Source: Bacteroidota bacterium
GTDB lineage: Bacteria; Bacteroidota; Bacteroidia; Flavobacteriales; Weeksellaceae
Assembly: GCA_023457935.1 (NCBI GenBank)
Contig: JAEXBA010000003.1
Coordinates: 1 to 19,902 of the forward strand
Direction of reading: 5' to 3'
DNA length: 19,902 nt
Every line of letters starts with the position of its first letter. Position 1 is the first letter of the stretch. Shown here piece after piece: positions 7,273 to 14,433 of this stretch. Below the pieces are notes generated by a model that was not told where the DNA came from, ran no database searches, and saw only the letters and a program-made list of their open reading frames with translations. The position numbers and the translations under genes were made by a program.

Positions 7273-8556
7273 TTAAGAATACTCAAATTTTCTTACTGTT
7301 TCAAGAGTGCGGTCGATTTCCGCTTCCTTAATTGCATTTGAAATGAACCATGTTTCATATCCGCTTGGCGGCAGGTAAACCCCGTTTTTCAGCAGCTGAT
7401 GAAAGAAATTGTTGAACAGAGGATGGTTCGCATTTCGTGCATCATCAAAATTTGATACGGATGCAATATGAAAGAAAATACTCATCATTGAACCTTTTCT
7501 GTTTATTCTGTGCTGGATACCCTTTTCGTTCAGGATTTTTCCGATTTCAAAATCGAGGGTTTCCGTCGCTTTATTGATACTGGTATAAAAATCCACATCG
7601 TTCTTAATCAGTTCCAGCGTTTTCAGTCCGGCACGCATCGCCAAAGGATTTCCGCTTAGTGTTCCGGCCTGGTACACTGCACCTTTTGGCGCAAGATAAT
7701 CCATTATTTCATTTCTTCCCGCAAAAGCGCCCACCGGCATTCCTCCACCGATTACTTTTCCGTAAGTTACAAGATCCGCTTTCACGCCGAATACTTCCTG
7801 TGCGCCGCCAAAAGCCAGACGGAAACCGGTCATCACTTCATCAAAAATCAGAAGCGCACCGTTTTCATCACATATTTTCCGGAGATTCTGAAGGAAATTA
7901 TTTTCCGGCAGAACGCAGCCCATATTTCCGGCTACAGGTTCTATAATAATCGCTGCAATTTCCCCTTCATTGTTTTTAAACAAATCCAGAACCTGCTCAA
8001 AATCGTTATAATGTGCCAGCAGCGTATCCTTTGCTGTTCCCTGAGTAACACCCGGAGAATTAGGGTTTCCGAATGTTGCAGCGCCGCTTCCGGCCTTAAT
8101 CAGAAACGAATCGGAATGACCGTGATAGCAACCTTCAAACTTGATAATTTTATCTCTTCCCGTAAAACCTCTCGCTAAACGGACAGCGCTCAAGCACGCT
8201 TCAGTGCCGGAGGAAACCATTCTGATCTGGTCGATATTCGGAACATTTCCGATGATGAATTTCGCAATCTCCGTTTCCAGTTCAGTAGGAGTTCCGAAAG
8301 AAAAACCTTTTTCTGCCTGTTCTTTAACAGCTACCAGAACTTCGGGATGTGTATGCCCTAAAATTGCCGGTCCCCAGGAATTCACGTAATCAATATAGGT
8401 ATTGTCGTCCACATCTGTCATGTAGGCACCTTTGGCGGATTTCATGAAAACCGGTACTCCGCCGACCGATTTAAAGGCACGAACCGGAGAATTTACTCCA
8501 CCCGGAATGTACTGCTGCGCTTCGCTAAACAAAGCTGAACTTCTTTGATACTGCAT
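7273..8556 (-). CDS. hemL: Glutamate-1-semialdehyde 2,1-aminomutase
   Basis: A 427-aa cytoplasmic PLP enzyme that isomerises glutamate-1-semialdehyde to 5-aminolevulinate in the C5 route of tetrapyrrole synthesis. The length is normal for the family. The N-terminal PGGVNSPVRAF motif (about 18-28), SSGTEACLSAVRLARG (about 115-130), GCYHGHSD (about 142-149), FDEVMTGFR (about 238-246) and the PLP-binding Lys267 in TYGKVIGGGMPVG are all present. The upstream minus-strand gene ends 61 bp away with a hairpin. hemL probably has its own promoter: a TAAATTTG -7 box at 8603-8610 without a good -33 element is a candidate. It would place the hairpin of 8578-8599 in the hemL leader. Confidence 0.95.
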   Translation of the reverse strand: MQYQRSSALFSEAQQYIPGGVNSPVRAFKSVGGVPVFMKSAKGAYMTDVDDNTYIDYVNSWGPAILGHTHPEVLVAVKEQAEKGFSFGTPTELETEIAKFIIGNVPNIDQIRMVSSGTEACLSAVRLARGFTGRDKIIKFEGCYHGHSDSFLIKAGSGAATFGNPNSPGVTQGTAKDTLLAHYNDFEQVLDLFKNNEGEIAAIIIEPVAGNMGCVLPENNFLQNLRKICDENGALLIFDEVMTGFRLAFGGAQEVFGVKADLVTYGKVIGGGMPVGAFAGRNEIMDYLAPKGAVYQAGTLSGNPLAMRAGLKTLELIKNDVDFYTSINKATETLDFEIGKILNEKGIQHRINRKGSMMSIFFHIASVSNFDDARNANHPLFNNFFHQLLKNGVYLPPSGYETWFISNAIKEAEIDRTLETVRKFEYS

Positions 8557-8570
8557 TATGTTATGAGAAA

Positions 8571-8599
8571 AAAATTAGAACGCGCCTCTTGGCGCGTTC
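8571..8599 (-). terminator. Terminator after the glucosaminidase gene, just upstream of hemL
   Basis: On the minus strand GAACGCGCC, loop AAGA and GGCGCGTTC form a perfect 9-bp GC-rich stem (8578-8599), followed by TAATTTTTTT. It lies 19 bp after the glucosaminidase stop codon and 22 bp before the hemL start codon. Confidence 0.85.
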
Positions 8600-8617
8600 C
8601 TACAAATTTACGAATAA

Positions 8618-9676
8618 TTAATTTCTTGGCTTCCTTCCCTGGAGATAAATAAGCTCTCCAACACGTGGCTGCTGCCCTTCATCCATACGGTTTTTCGCAT
8701 AGAGTTTGTTGAGTTTCACGCCAAATTTCTGTGAAATATCGTGCATGTCCTCTCCCACTTCCACTTTATAGGCCGCAACATTCCCGTCGGAATTTTTTGG
8801 CTCAAGGAAAATGATATCGTTTTTCTTAAGAATAGAACTGCGCAGATCGTTGTATTTTAATAATCTGTCCATACCGATGCCGAATTTCTTTGCCACGAGT
8901 GAAAGTTCAATCTCATCCGGAACCACAAAGAATTTTATTCCGCCGTTAGGATGGTTTTTCACCAGAATTGCATTAAGAATATCAGTTCTGGTTCTGGCCT
9001 GTATTTTTTCAACTCTTGCCTGGGATTTCGCATAAGATTCCTGCTTATACGGAACTTTAATGGCTTTCTTGGATTCCGGCGTCACTTTCTCCTGATTCAG
9101 CTGCGCCATGAAGATCTTGTCGTCTTTAAGCCCTGGATAAAGCTTCATAACGGTATACAGCACATCTTTGGAAGAAGTTCTGTCGAACTCATAGAGTTTA
9201 TATTTTTCTATTTTGTCAAGAAGAATGTACGCATATCTCGGATTGGTGGCGTAACCTGCTTTTTTCAGTCCGTGCGCCCAACCTCGGTAATCCTTAGGAT
9301 CAAGTTTGAACAGATTAACGTAATACTTTCTTGTTGCCAGGAAAATAGAATGGTCTTCGTAGCTCTGTCTCGGGTCGTCGTAAACGCGGAAGCACTCATT
9401 AGGAGCATCATCGGTATGTTTCATCGTTTTGCCCTTCCAGTCTTCCTTACATTTAATGCCGAAATGGTTTTTCCCTTCCTGAGCGAGACGGCTCTGTCCG
9501 CCGCCGGTTTCCAGCAGTCCCTGCGCAAGGGTAATAGAAGCAGGAATCTTGTACTTTTCCATTTCTTCCACTGCATACTGTGCGAATTTCTGGATGTACT
9601 GGTCATCCGTTTTCCAGTTTTGCGCACTGAATTTCGATAAAATTAAAAGGCTTGTTATCGCTAAAAGTCTTTTCAT
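8618..9676 (-). CDS. GH73 glucosaminidase with C-terminal LysM domains
   Basis: 352 aa, with a signal peptide ending near FSAQ (about residue 19). An N-acetylglucosaminidase domain of the FlgJ/GH73 class (about 25-165) has ITLAQGLLETGGGQS with likely catalytic Glu57 and the family motif HFGIKC (71-76). Two LysM-like repeats follow: a weaker one at about 245-297 and a clear one at about 303-350 (YKVEVGEDMHDISQKFGVK and RVGELIYL). It should cleave peptidoglycan glycan strands in the periplasm, for wall growth or separation. Its start lies 13 bp after the stop of the PLP enzyme gene, so the two are probably cotranscribed, and it is followed by a terminator. Confidence 0.88.
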   Translation of the reverse strand: MKRLLAITSLLILSKFSAQNWKTDDQYIQKFAQYAVEEMEKYKIPASITLAQGLLETGGGQSRLAQEGKNHFGIKCKEDWKGKTMKHTDDAPNECFRVYDDPRQSYEDHSIFLATRKYYVNLFKLDPKDYRGWAHGLKKAGYATNPRYAYILLDKIEKYKLYEFDRTSSKDVLYTVMKLYPGLKDDKIFMAQLNQEKVTPESKKAIKVPYKQESYAKSQARVEKIQARTRTDILNAILVKNHPNGGIKFFVVPDEIELSLVAKKFGIGMDRLLKYNDLRSSILKKNDIIFLEPKNSDGNVAAYKVEVGEDMHDISQKFGVKLNKLYAKNRMDEGQQPRVGELIYLQGRKPRN

Positions 9677-9689
9677 ATTTTACTGTTTT

Positions 9690-10604
9690 TCAATATCTAT
9701 CTATTGTTTTTCTGTTTTGCTTTCTCAGCATCTCATTGGCTCCTACAATGCCCTGCAGCCCACCTGTATGAAAAGCAAGAATTCTTGAACCTTCCGGAAA
9801 GCAGCCGTCATCAATCATCAAAAGCAACTTCCTCATCATTTTGCCTGTATAAACAGGATCCAGCGGAATTCCATAATCTTTTCCAAATGAATTGATGAAC
9901 CGAATCAACTCATCAGACATTTTTCCATAACCGCCTTCATGCGCTTCAAACAGTTCAAAATTATTTTTTCCGGACAAATCCGATATTTTCTCTGCAAGTG
10001 AAGCGTCGTTCACCACAACGAAACCCATAACTTTCTGGTTGCCTTCACAATACTTTGAAAGACCAGCCAGTGTCCCACCGGTTCCTACTGCACTGCAAAG
10101 ATAATCAAAATCTTTGGTTTGCTCTGTCAGCATATGCTGTATTCCTTTCACAGCCTCACTGTTGGTGCCGCCTTCCGGTACTGTTAGAGCATCCGGAAAC
10201 TCATTGGTTAAAATTTCCGTAAGTTTCTGTTTGTCTCTGTAATCCGAACGGCTAACAAAGCGAAAGCGCATTCCTTTTGATTCAGTAAAACGCAAAGTAG
10301 CATTCTGAGCATATTTCACCGCCAATTCTTCACCGCGGATAATCCCAAGGGTTTTCACATTTAATTTATTTCCAAGGGCAGCTGTTGCAGCAATATGGTT
10401 GGAAAAAGCTCCACCGAATGTGATCAGCATTGGATGGGTATCATTTCGCTCGAGATACTGATTGACATTATAAAAAAGCTTCCAGTATTTGTTTCCGGAT
10501 ATTTCGGAATCAATAAGATCTTCTCTTTTCAGAAAAAGCGTAACGCCTTTGTGTTCTAAAGGTATTTCAATAATTGGAGCCGGAAAATCAGGTATTATGA
10601 GCAT
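9690..10604 (-). CDS. PLP-dependent 1-aminocyclopropane-1-carboxylate deaminase / D-cysteine desulfhydrase family enzyme
   Basis: A 304-aa cytoplasmic fold-type II PLP enzyme. LFLKREDL (about 23-30) and the Schiff-base Lys39 in ISGNKYWK are visible, as are FGGAFSNHIAATAA (about 64-77), the phosphate-binding SAVGTGGTLAG (about 171-181) and FHTGGLQG near the end. The family includes ACC deaminases and D-cysteine desulfhydrases; in bacteria outside plant-associated clades the latter activity or an unknown one is more likely. Substrate cannot be decided from sequence alone. It is the middle of a tightly packed minus-strand run, 17 bp after the HExxH protein gene and 13 bp before the glucosaminidase gene. 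The three have no obvious common pathway. Confidence 0.85.
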   Translation of the reverse strand: MLIIPDFPAPIIEIPLEHKGVTLFLKREDLIDSEISGNKYWKLFYNVNQYLERNDTHPMLITFGGAFSNHIAATAALGNKLNVKTLGIIRGEELAVKYAQNATLRFTESKGMRFRFVSRSDYRDKQKLTEILTNEFPDALTVPEGGTNSEAVKGIQHMLTEQTKDFDYLCSAVGTGGTLAGLSKYCEGNQKVMGFVVVNDASLAEKISDLSGKNNFELFEAHEGGYGKMSDELIRFINSFGKDYGIPLDPVYTGKMMRKLLLMIDDGCFPEGSRILAFHTGGLQGIVGANEMLRKQNRKTIDRY

Positions 10605-10621
10605 TTTAAAAAGATTCGTTA

Positions 10622-10954
10622 TCAGTTTCCGAGATATTTCCAGAAACTGAAAAAGCGGCGTTCATCCAAATAGTTTAAATCATCTTCCATCGCAAATGCT
10701 TCCCGCTCAAAACTGATGTATTTGTAAGCAAGAAAACTGTCGCGCAACCGCAGATACCAGTACAGATATTCTAAAACATACCACAGATAAAAGAAAAAAA
10801 TGAAGAGTTCCAGCTGCTGTCTTAGGTGAATTTTTTCATGATTAATGAGCACCGGATTCTCCCTGTCGGAAGGTTTGCGGAGCAGGATGAACGGAAAAAG
10901 TGTAATGCCGTTTATTTTTGTATTTTTGAGAAGCTTTTGGCACACTATTATCAT
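10622..10954 (-). CDS. Small membrane protein with an HExxH motif
   Basis: 110 aa, not assigned to a named family. NHEKIHLRQQLE (about residues 38-49) contains HEKIH, a zinc-protease-type HExxH. It is followed at once by a hydrophobic, very aromatic stretch LFIFFFYLWYVLEYLYWYL (about 50-68), probably one membrane segment. A later SFEREAFAMEDDLNYL could supply a third ligand, Glu, as in M56/M48-like peptidases. The layout H-E-x-x-H followed by RQQ and a TM segment looks like a cut-down integral-membrane metalloprotease, but activity is only inferred. It is first in a run with the PLP enzyme and the glucosaminidase. A perfect TACATTTGC box (10959-10967) lies so close to the ATG that the transcript would be almost leaderless. 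Confidence 0.6.
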   Translation of the reverse strand: MIIVCQKLLKNTKINGITLFPFILLRKPSDRENPVLINHEKIHLRQQLELFIFFFYLWYVLEYLYWYLRLRDSFLAYKYISFEREAFAMEDDLNYLDERRFFSFWKYLGN

Positions 10955-10993
10955 AAAAGCAAATGTAAAAAACTTTTAATTGGAATTTAACCT

Positions 10994-11170
10994 ATGGCCA
11001 ATTACGACATCAAAGAAAATGAGGATTATTATTATAATGAACAGGGTTATAAGGTGTTTACGGAAAAGTATCACCTTAAGCGCGGATACTGCTGTAAAAG
11101 CGGATGCAGGCACTGCCCTTACGGTTATGATAAAAAGACGGACACTTTTAAGAAACCTGTAAAAAAATAA
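10994..11170 (+). CDS. DUF5522-like small cysteine-rich protein
   Basis: A 58-aa protein starting with ATG at 10994 (MANYDIKENEDYYYNEQGYK) and ending with TAA. It carries a CC-x3-C-x2-C cluster in GYCCKSGCRHCPYGY (about residues 31-45), four closely spaced Cys residues plus a His that could bind a metal. This is the signature of the small DUF5522 family that is widespread in Bacteroidetes and has no known function. The start is supported because the frame is open from there, the family begins with an acidic, Tyr-rich stretch, and no other start fits. The DUF4136 lipoprotein gene starts 7 bp after its stop, so they are likely cotranscribed. The 39-bp spacer to the divergent HExxH gene must hold both promoters. 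Confidence 0.8.
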   Translation: MANYDIKENEDYYYNEQGYKVFTEKYHLKRGYCCKSGCRHCPYGYDKKTDTFKKPVKK

Positions 11171-11177
11171 ATCTGTA

Positions 11178-11702
11178 ATGAAAAAATACTTATTAATGGC
11201 TCTTGCAGCGGCAACTCTTGGGCTAACTTCCTGCTCACCTTTTAACGTGAGAAGCGATTATGCTGAAACGGCAAACTTCAGCAGCTACAGAACCTATAAA
11301 CTTCGGATTGACGACCTTAAACTGAACGACATCGACAAAGACAGAGTTCTGAATGAAGTTTCAAAACATCTTCAGACCAAAGGCCTTTCGGTATCCGATA
11401 CGCCGGATCTTATCGTAAATGTAAAAGCCAACCACAAGAAAATCAGAGATATCCAAAGCACCAATCCTTACGGAATGTATGGCTGGGGCGGACCTTTCGG
11501 TTGGGGTGTCGGCATGAACAGAACCTGGACTTCCAACTACAATGAAGGCGCCCTGATTCTTGACCTGATTGATGCGAGAACGCAGAAACTGGTTTGGCAG
11601 GGAATCGGTAGCGGAATCAGCGTGGATTCACCAAAATCAAAACAAAAACAGATTCCTGCGATCGTTGCAGAAATCATGAAAAATTATCCTCCGCAGCGAT
11701 AA
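11178..11702 (+). CDS. DUF4136 family lipoprotein
   Basis: 174 aa with a type II signal peptide ending in LTSC (Cys19), so a lipid-anchored envelope protein. After it, VRSDYAETANFSSYRTYKL begins the DUF4136 domain, which runs to the end. It contains the family's VSKHLQTKGLSVSDTPDLIVNV helix-strand pair, a Gly/Trp-rich loop (YGMYGWGGPFGWGVGMNRTW) and LDLIDARTQKLVWQGIGSG. No acidic export signal follows the Cys, so it may face the periplasm. The function of the family is unknown. It follows the DUF5522 gene by 7 bp and is closed by a bidirectional terminator. Confidence 0.85.
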   Translation: MKKYLLMALAAATLGLTSCSPFNVRSDYAETANFSSYRTYKLRIDDLKLNDIDKDRVLNEVSKHLQTKGLSVSDTPDLIVNVKANHKKIRDIQSTNPYGMYGWGGPFGWGVGMNRTWTSNYNEGALILDLIDARTQKLVWQGIGSGISVDSPKSKQKQIPAIVAEIMKNYPPQR

Positions 11703-11718
11703 AATTTCTTTAAAAATA

Positions 11719-11747
11719 AAAAAAGACCGCATTCTGCGGTCTTTTTT
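11719..11747. terminator. Bidirectional terminator between DUF4136 and CCC-motif genes
   Basis: AAAAGACCGCA (11721-11731), loop TTC and TGCGGTCTTTT (11735-11745) make a perfect 11-bp stem flanked by A and T runs. The genes on either side converge. Confidence 0.9.
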
Positions 11748-11760
11748 TGTGTATTTACGG

Positions 11761-12093
11761 TTACTGTCCTAAAGCATCTTTCATTCTTTCCTGCATCAGT
11801 TCAGGGTTTGAAAGCGCATCCATCCCTACTACAGAGAACAGCCAAACCATGTACGCCAGGAACAGAAGTCCTAATACAATTCCGATAATCGACAGGATTT
11901 TACCCGCTTTTACATTTCCGTAATTATCGTACAGCGAAGGATTCTGCTGATAAAGTTTCGTGTCTTTGTTGGCCAGCATTAAACCTACACCGCCCAGAAT
12001 AAGGCCTACGATTCCGTAACACCAGCAGGTAATGATAGACAGGATACCGAGGATCAGTGCCGCGGTAGCATTTGGTAATTTTTGTTGATTCAT
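11761..12093 (-). CDS. CCC-motif membrane protein (DUF4190-like)
   Basis: 110 aa with two or three hydrophobic segments (about 10-42 with a Gly-rich break, and 66-92). The N-terminal half LPNATAALILGILSIITCWC followed by YGIVGLILGGVGLMLANKD, and then YQQNPSLYDNYGNVKAGKILSIIG, match what is called the CCC motif membrane protein in Bacteroidetes. Here the motif appears as C-W-C. Function is unknown. It lies 23 bp after the DUF2752 gene on the same strand; the same pairing occurs in related genomes as far as I recall. Confidence 0.75.
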   Translation of the reverse strand: MNQQKLPNATAALILGILSIITCWCYGIVGLILGGVGLMLANKDTKLYQQNPSLYDNYGNVKAGKILSIIGIVLGLLFLAYMVWLFSVVGMDALSNPELMQERMKDALGQ

Positions 12094-12116
12094 AATTATT
12101 TATTTTTAAGGTTTGT

Positions 12117-12407
12117 TCAGAATGGAAGCGGATGCTTAAGAAAATAAGAAACCACAATGATGACGGCGTTGGCAATACCAAGAAATATCAGAATCTTGCT
12201 GTAATTCCGGGCACGGTCAAAAATACTCAATACCACAAAAAAAGCAAGAACCAGCAGCGAATATATTGCCGGATACATTTCGAAAGCGCCCTTGAAATCG
12301 CCTTCCGTCAGCATCACAAAAGCACGCTGGGTTCCGCATCCGAAACAGTCAATTCCGAAATACTTTTTCGTAAGGCAGGGCATCATGAAATCGTCGGCGC
12401 TCATCAT
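12117..12407 (-). CDS. DUF2752 family membrane protein
   Basis: A 96-aa protein. The family mark is CLTKKYFGIDCFGCGTQRAF (about residues 11-30), the C-x-x-x-x-x-G-x-x-C-x-G-C-G-x-x-R pattern of DUF2752. Two membrane segments follow (about 44-62 and 72-90). The Cys/Gly motif may bind a metal or take part in redox chemistry, but this is unproven. The protein is short because the family often loses its first membrane helix; the ATG at 12407 leaves only 10 residues before the motif. A TAATTTTGC -7-like box at 12448-12456 overlaps the end of the ene-reductase gene and could serve as promoter. Confidence 0.8.
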   Translation of the reverse strand: MMSADDFMMPCLTKKYFGIDCFGCGTQRAFVMLTEGDFKGAFEMYPAIYSLLVLAFFVVLSIFDRARNYSKILIFLGIANAVIIVVSYFLKHPLPF

Positions 12408-12453
12408 CTGTTTTTATAGTTTCAATTATACAAAAAAAGTTTGAATGGCAAAA

Positions 12454-13503
12454 TTATATTTTTGCCCTTTCATACTGATGAGGAAAGAAACATGCGTCTT
12501 GACGTCCAAAGGTACCCTGTACAGGCAGATAAGGATTCCGCAACAGTTCCCTCGCCATGAAAATAAGATCTGCGCCACCGTTCTGAAGTATTTCTTCTGC
12601 CTGTTCCACTGTTTTGATAAGGCCAACGGCTCCTGTTGCAATGCCGGATTCTTTCCGGATTCTTTCAGCAAACGGAACCTGATAGCCGTCAAATAAAGTA
12701 ATTTTGGCACCCTGAATATTTCCGCCGCTGGAAACATCAATTAAATCAACACCTTTTTCTTTCAGAATTTTGCTCAGCTGAACACTTTCATCTGCATTCC
12801 ATCCGTTTTCGGCATATTCGTCTGCGGAAATTCTTACAAAAAGCGGATGGTTGGCATCCAGAATTCCGTTTATGCTCTCTACAGTTTCTATGAGAAAACG
12901 TATTCTGTTCGCGAAACTTCCGCCATATTCGTCGGTCCGCGTATTGCTGAGTGGTGAAAGAAACTGATGAATAAGATATCCATGAGCCGCATGAATTTCA
13001 ATTACATCAAAACCTGCTGAAAGTGCCCTTTCTGCTGCCTGCCGGAAATTCGTGATAATTTCCCGGATTTCAGAAACCGTCAGCTGATGCGGTATTCTTT
13101 CACCATCTTTATAAGGAATTTCTGAAGGCGCAACCGTTTCCCAGCCTTCTTCCTCAGAAATCTGAACGCCGTTCCATGTGGAAGCTTTACGGCCAGCGTG
13201 GGCAAGCTGAATTCCGATTTTTGATTCAGAATGACTATGAACAAACTGAACAATTTCTGAAAGTGCTTTTGCCTGTTCATCATTCCAGATTCCCATGCAG
13301 CGGTTGGTAATTCTTCCCCGCGGTTCAATTCCTGTGGCCTCCACCATAATCAGGCCGACACCGCCCTGGGCACGGCTGCCGTAATGTACTTTGTGAAATT
13401 CGGAAGCAATGCCATCCTCGCAGGAATACATGCACATCGGCGACATTACAAACCGGTTTTTGAGTTCGAGATTACGGAATTTTACAGGTGAATAGACTTT
13501 CAT
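12454..13503 (-). CDS. namA: NADPH dehydrogenase / ene-reductase of the old yellow enzyme family (YqjM/NamA type)
   Basis: A 349-aa cytoplasmic FMN-dependent TIM barrel that reduces activated C=C bonds with NADPH. SPMCMYS (about 21-27) has the Cys and Tyr that define the YqjM class. IQLAHAGRKAS (about 98-108), IEIHAAHGYLIHQFLSPLSN (substrate-binding His residues), NTRTDEYGGS and IFMARELLRNPYLP near the C terminus are all typical. Length fits YqjM (about 338-370). It is divergent from cytidine deaminase over a 135-bp spacer. A perfect TATCTTTG -7 box lies at 13535-13542 (minus), about 30 bp from the ATG, with no clear -33 element. The natural substrate is unknown. Confidence 0.9.
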   Translation of the reverse strand: MKVYSPVKFRNLELKNRFVMSPMCMYSCEDGIASEFHKVHYGSRAQGGVGLIMVEATGIEPRGRITNRCMGIWNDEQAKALSEIVQFVHSHSESKIGIQLAHAGRKASTWNGVQISEEEGWETVAPSEIPYKDGERIPHQLTVSEIREIITNFRQAAERALSAGFDVIEIHAAHGYLIHQFLSPLSNTRTDEYGGSFANRIRFLIETVESINGILDANHPLFVRISADEYAENGWNADESVQLSKILKEKGVDLIDVSSGGNIQGAKITLFDGYQVPFAERIRKESGIATGAVGLIKTVEQAEEILQNGGADLIFMARELLRNPYLPVQGTFGRQDACFFPHQYERAKI

Positions 13504-13638
13504 AAATACAGTAACATTTTAAGCAGTGATTTTACAAAGATAACAGAACCTGATTTATTGGCAGAACAGTTTATATTAACCTTTCTACCGCTGCTGTTTT
13601 CATTAATTTTAATTATCTTTATTCCCCGATTTTTGTAA

Positions 13639-14118
13639 ATGGAAAAAGAAATCAAAATCTCCTTTGAGGTTATAGCATCGAAAGAAAATCTTAATGAAAC
13701 GGAAAAAAAGCTTTGCGACGCCGCTTTTGAAGCCAGAAGCAAAGCTTATGCGCAGTATTCGCATTTCAGTGTGGGATGTGCGCTTCTTCTGGAAAACGGA
13801 GAAATCATCACCGGAAGCAATCAGGAAAACGCGGCTTATCCTTCCGGCCTTTGTGCAGAAAGAACTACTATTTTCTGGACATCAGCGAATTATCCTGATA
13901 TGAAAATCATTAAACTTTTTGTTGTAGGTGCGCCTGAAAATGCACTGAGTTCAGCTCCAATTCCACCCTGCGGAAGCTGCCGGCAGAGCATTCTGGAGTA
14001 TGAAGTGAAACAGCAGCAGAATATTGAAATTTATTTTGCGTCGCTTACCGGCGAAATCTTCAAAACCAAATCCGTCCGTGATTTGCTGCCATTCTCTTTT
14101 GACGCATCTTTTTTATAA
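13639..14118 (+). CDS. cdd: Cytidine deaminase
   Basis: A 159-aa zinc enzyme that turns cytidine or deoxycytidine into uridine or deoxyuridine for pyrimidine salvage. FSVGCALL (about 43-50), NQENAAYPSGLCAERT (Cys72 zinc ligand, Glu74 proton shuttle) and PPCGSCRQ (Cys111 and Cys114 zinc ligands) give the complete homotetrameric-type active site. The N-terminal extension of about 20 residues is usual in Bacteroidetes. A near-consensus -7 element TATCTTTA (13614-13621) lies about 18 bp upstream of the ATG. The next gene is separated by the cobalamin riboswitch. Confidence 0.93.
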   Translation: MEKEIKISFEVIASKENLNETEKKLCDAAFEARSKAYAQYSHFSVGCALLLENGEIITGSNQENAAYPSGLCAERTTIFWTSANYPDMKIIKLFVVGAPENALSSAPIPPCGSCRQSILEYEVKQQQNIEIYFASLTGEIFKTKSVRDLLPFSFDASFL

Positions 14119-14176
14119 AACCTGTTTTAGTCGGCCATTCTGAACAAAAAAAATGTCAGCATTGGCTTTATTTAGC

Positions 14177-14185
14177 TATCTTTGC
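14177..14185 (+). promoter_or_regulatory. -7 promoter element for the cobalamin riboswitch-btuB transcript
   Basis: TATCTTTGC is a perfect match to the flavobacterial TAnnTTTGC box. It ends a few bases before the first conserved riboswitch element, so transcription should begin just before the aptamer. No good TTG is seen at the usual -33 distance. Confidence 0.55.
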
Positions 14186-14186
14186 A

Positions 14187-14356
14187 ATGCTTTCAGAAAA
14201 GGGAATCGCGTGAAATCCGCGGACTGTCCCCGCAACTGTAAATCACTTAATAATTTTCTGCACAGTGCCACTGATTTTTCGGGAAGGCGCAGAAATGGTG
14301 AAAGTCAGGAGACCTTGCTGAAGCATAAACCAATTAACGCTTTCGGAGGAAAAGCC
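14187..14356 (+). ncRNA. Cobalamin (B12) riboswitch
   Basis: The conserved aptamer blocks appear in the right order: AAAGGGAA (about 14198-14205), the GCGTGAAATCCGCGGACTGTC region with CCCCGCAACTGTAAAT (14208-14243), GCCACTG (14267-14273), GGGAAGGC (14281-14288) and the B12 box AGTCAGGAGACC (14303-14314). A distal hairpin, GCTTT (14339-14343), loop CGGAGGA and AAAGC (14351-14355), fits the P13 stem-loop that contacts L5. It lies directly upstream of a BtuB-like receptor gene, as expected for repression by adenosyl- or methylcobalamin. There is no obvious intrinsic terminator between aptamer and gene, so control of translation start is more likely than attenuation. Confidence 0.93.
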
Positions 14357-14433
14357 TGATGATGCTGAACTTTCTGTTCGGTAATTTTAGCTTTATTTTT
14401 CCGGTAAGCCCCATTAACTTTTATTATTTTTTT

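Noticed and set aside
8951..9640. Plus-strand ORF of 229 codons inside the glucosaminidase gene
   Set aside because: The opposite strand encodes a complete enzyme with catalytic motifs; this frame has no recognisable domain or promoter.
10980..11162. Plus-strand ORF of 60 codons starting MEFNLWPITT
   Set aside because: It overlaps the 58-aa DUF5522 gene in another frame, and only the latter shows a conserved Cys cluster and a sensible start.
14359..14433. N-terminal extension of BtuB starting at ATG 14359 with a GGAGGA ribosome binding site
   Set aside because: The GGAGGA is the loop of a riboswitch hairpin, and the extension would place hydrophobic residues before a complete signal peptide. 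The start at 14434 was used.
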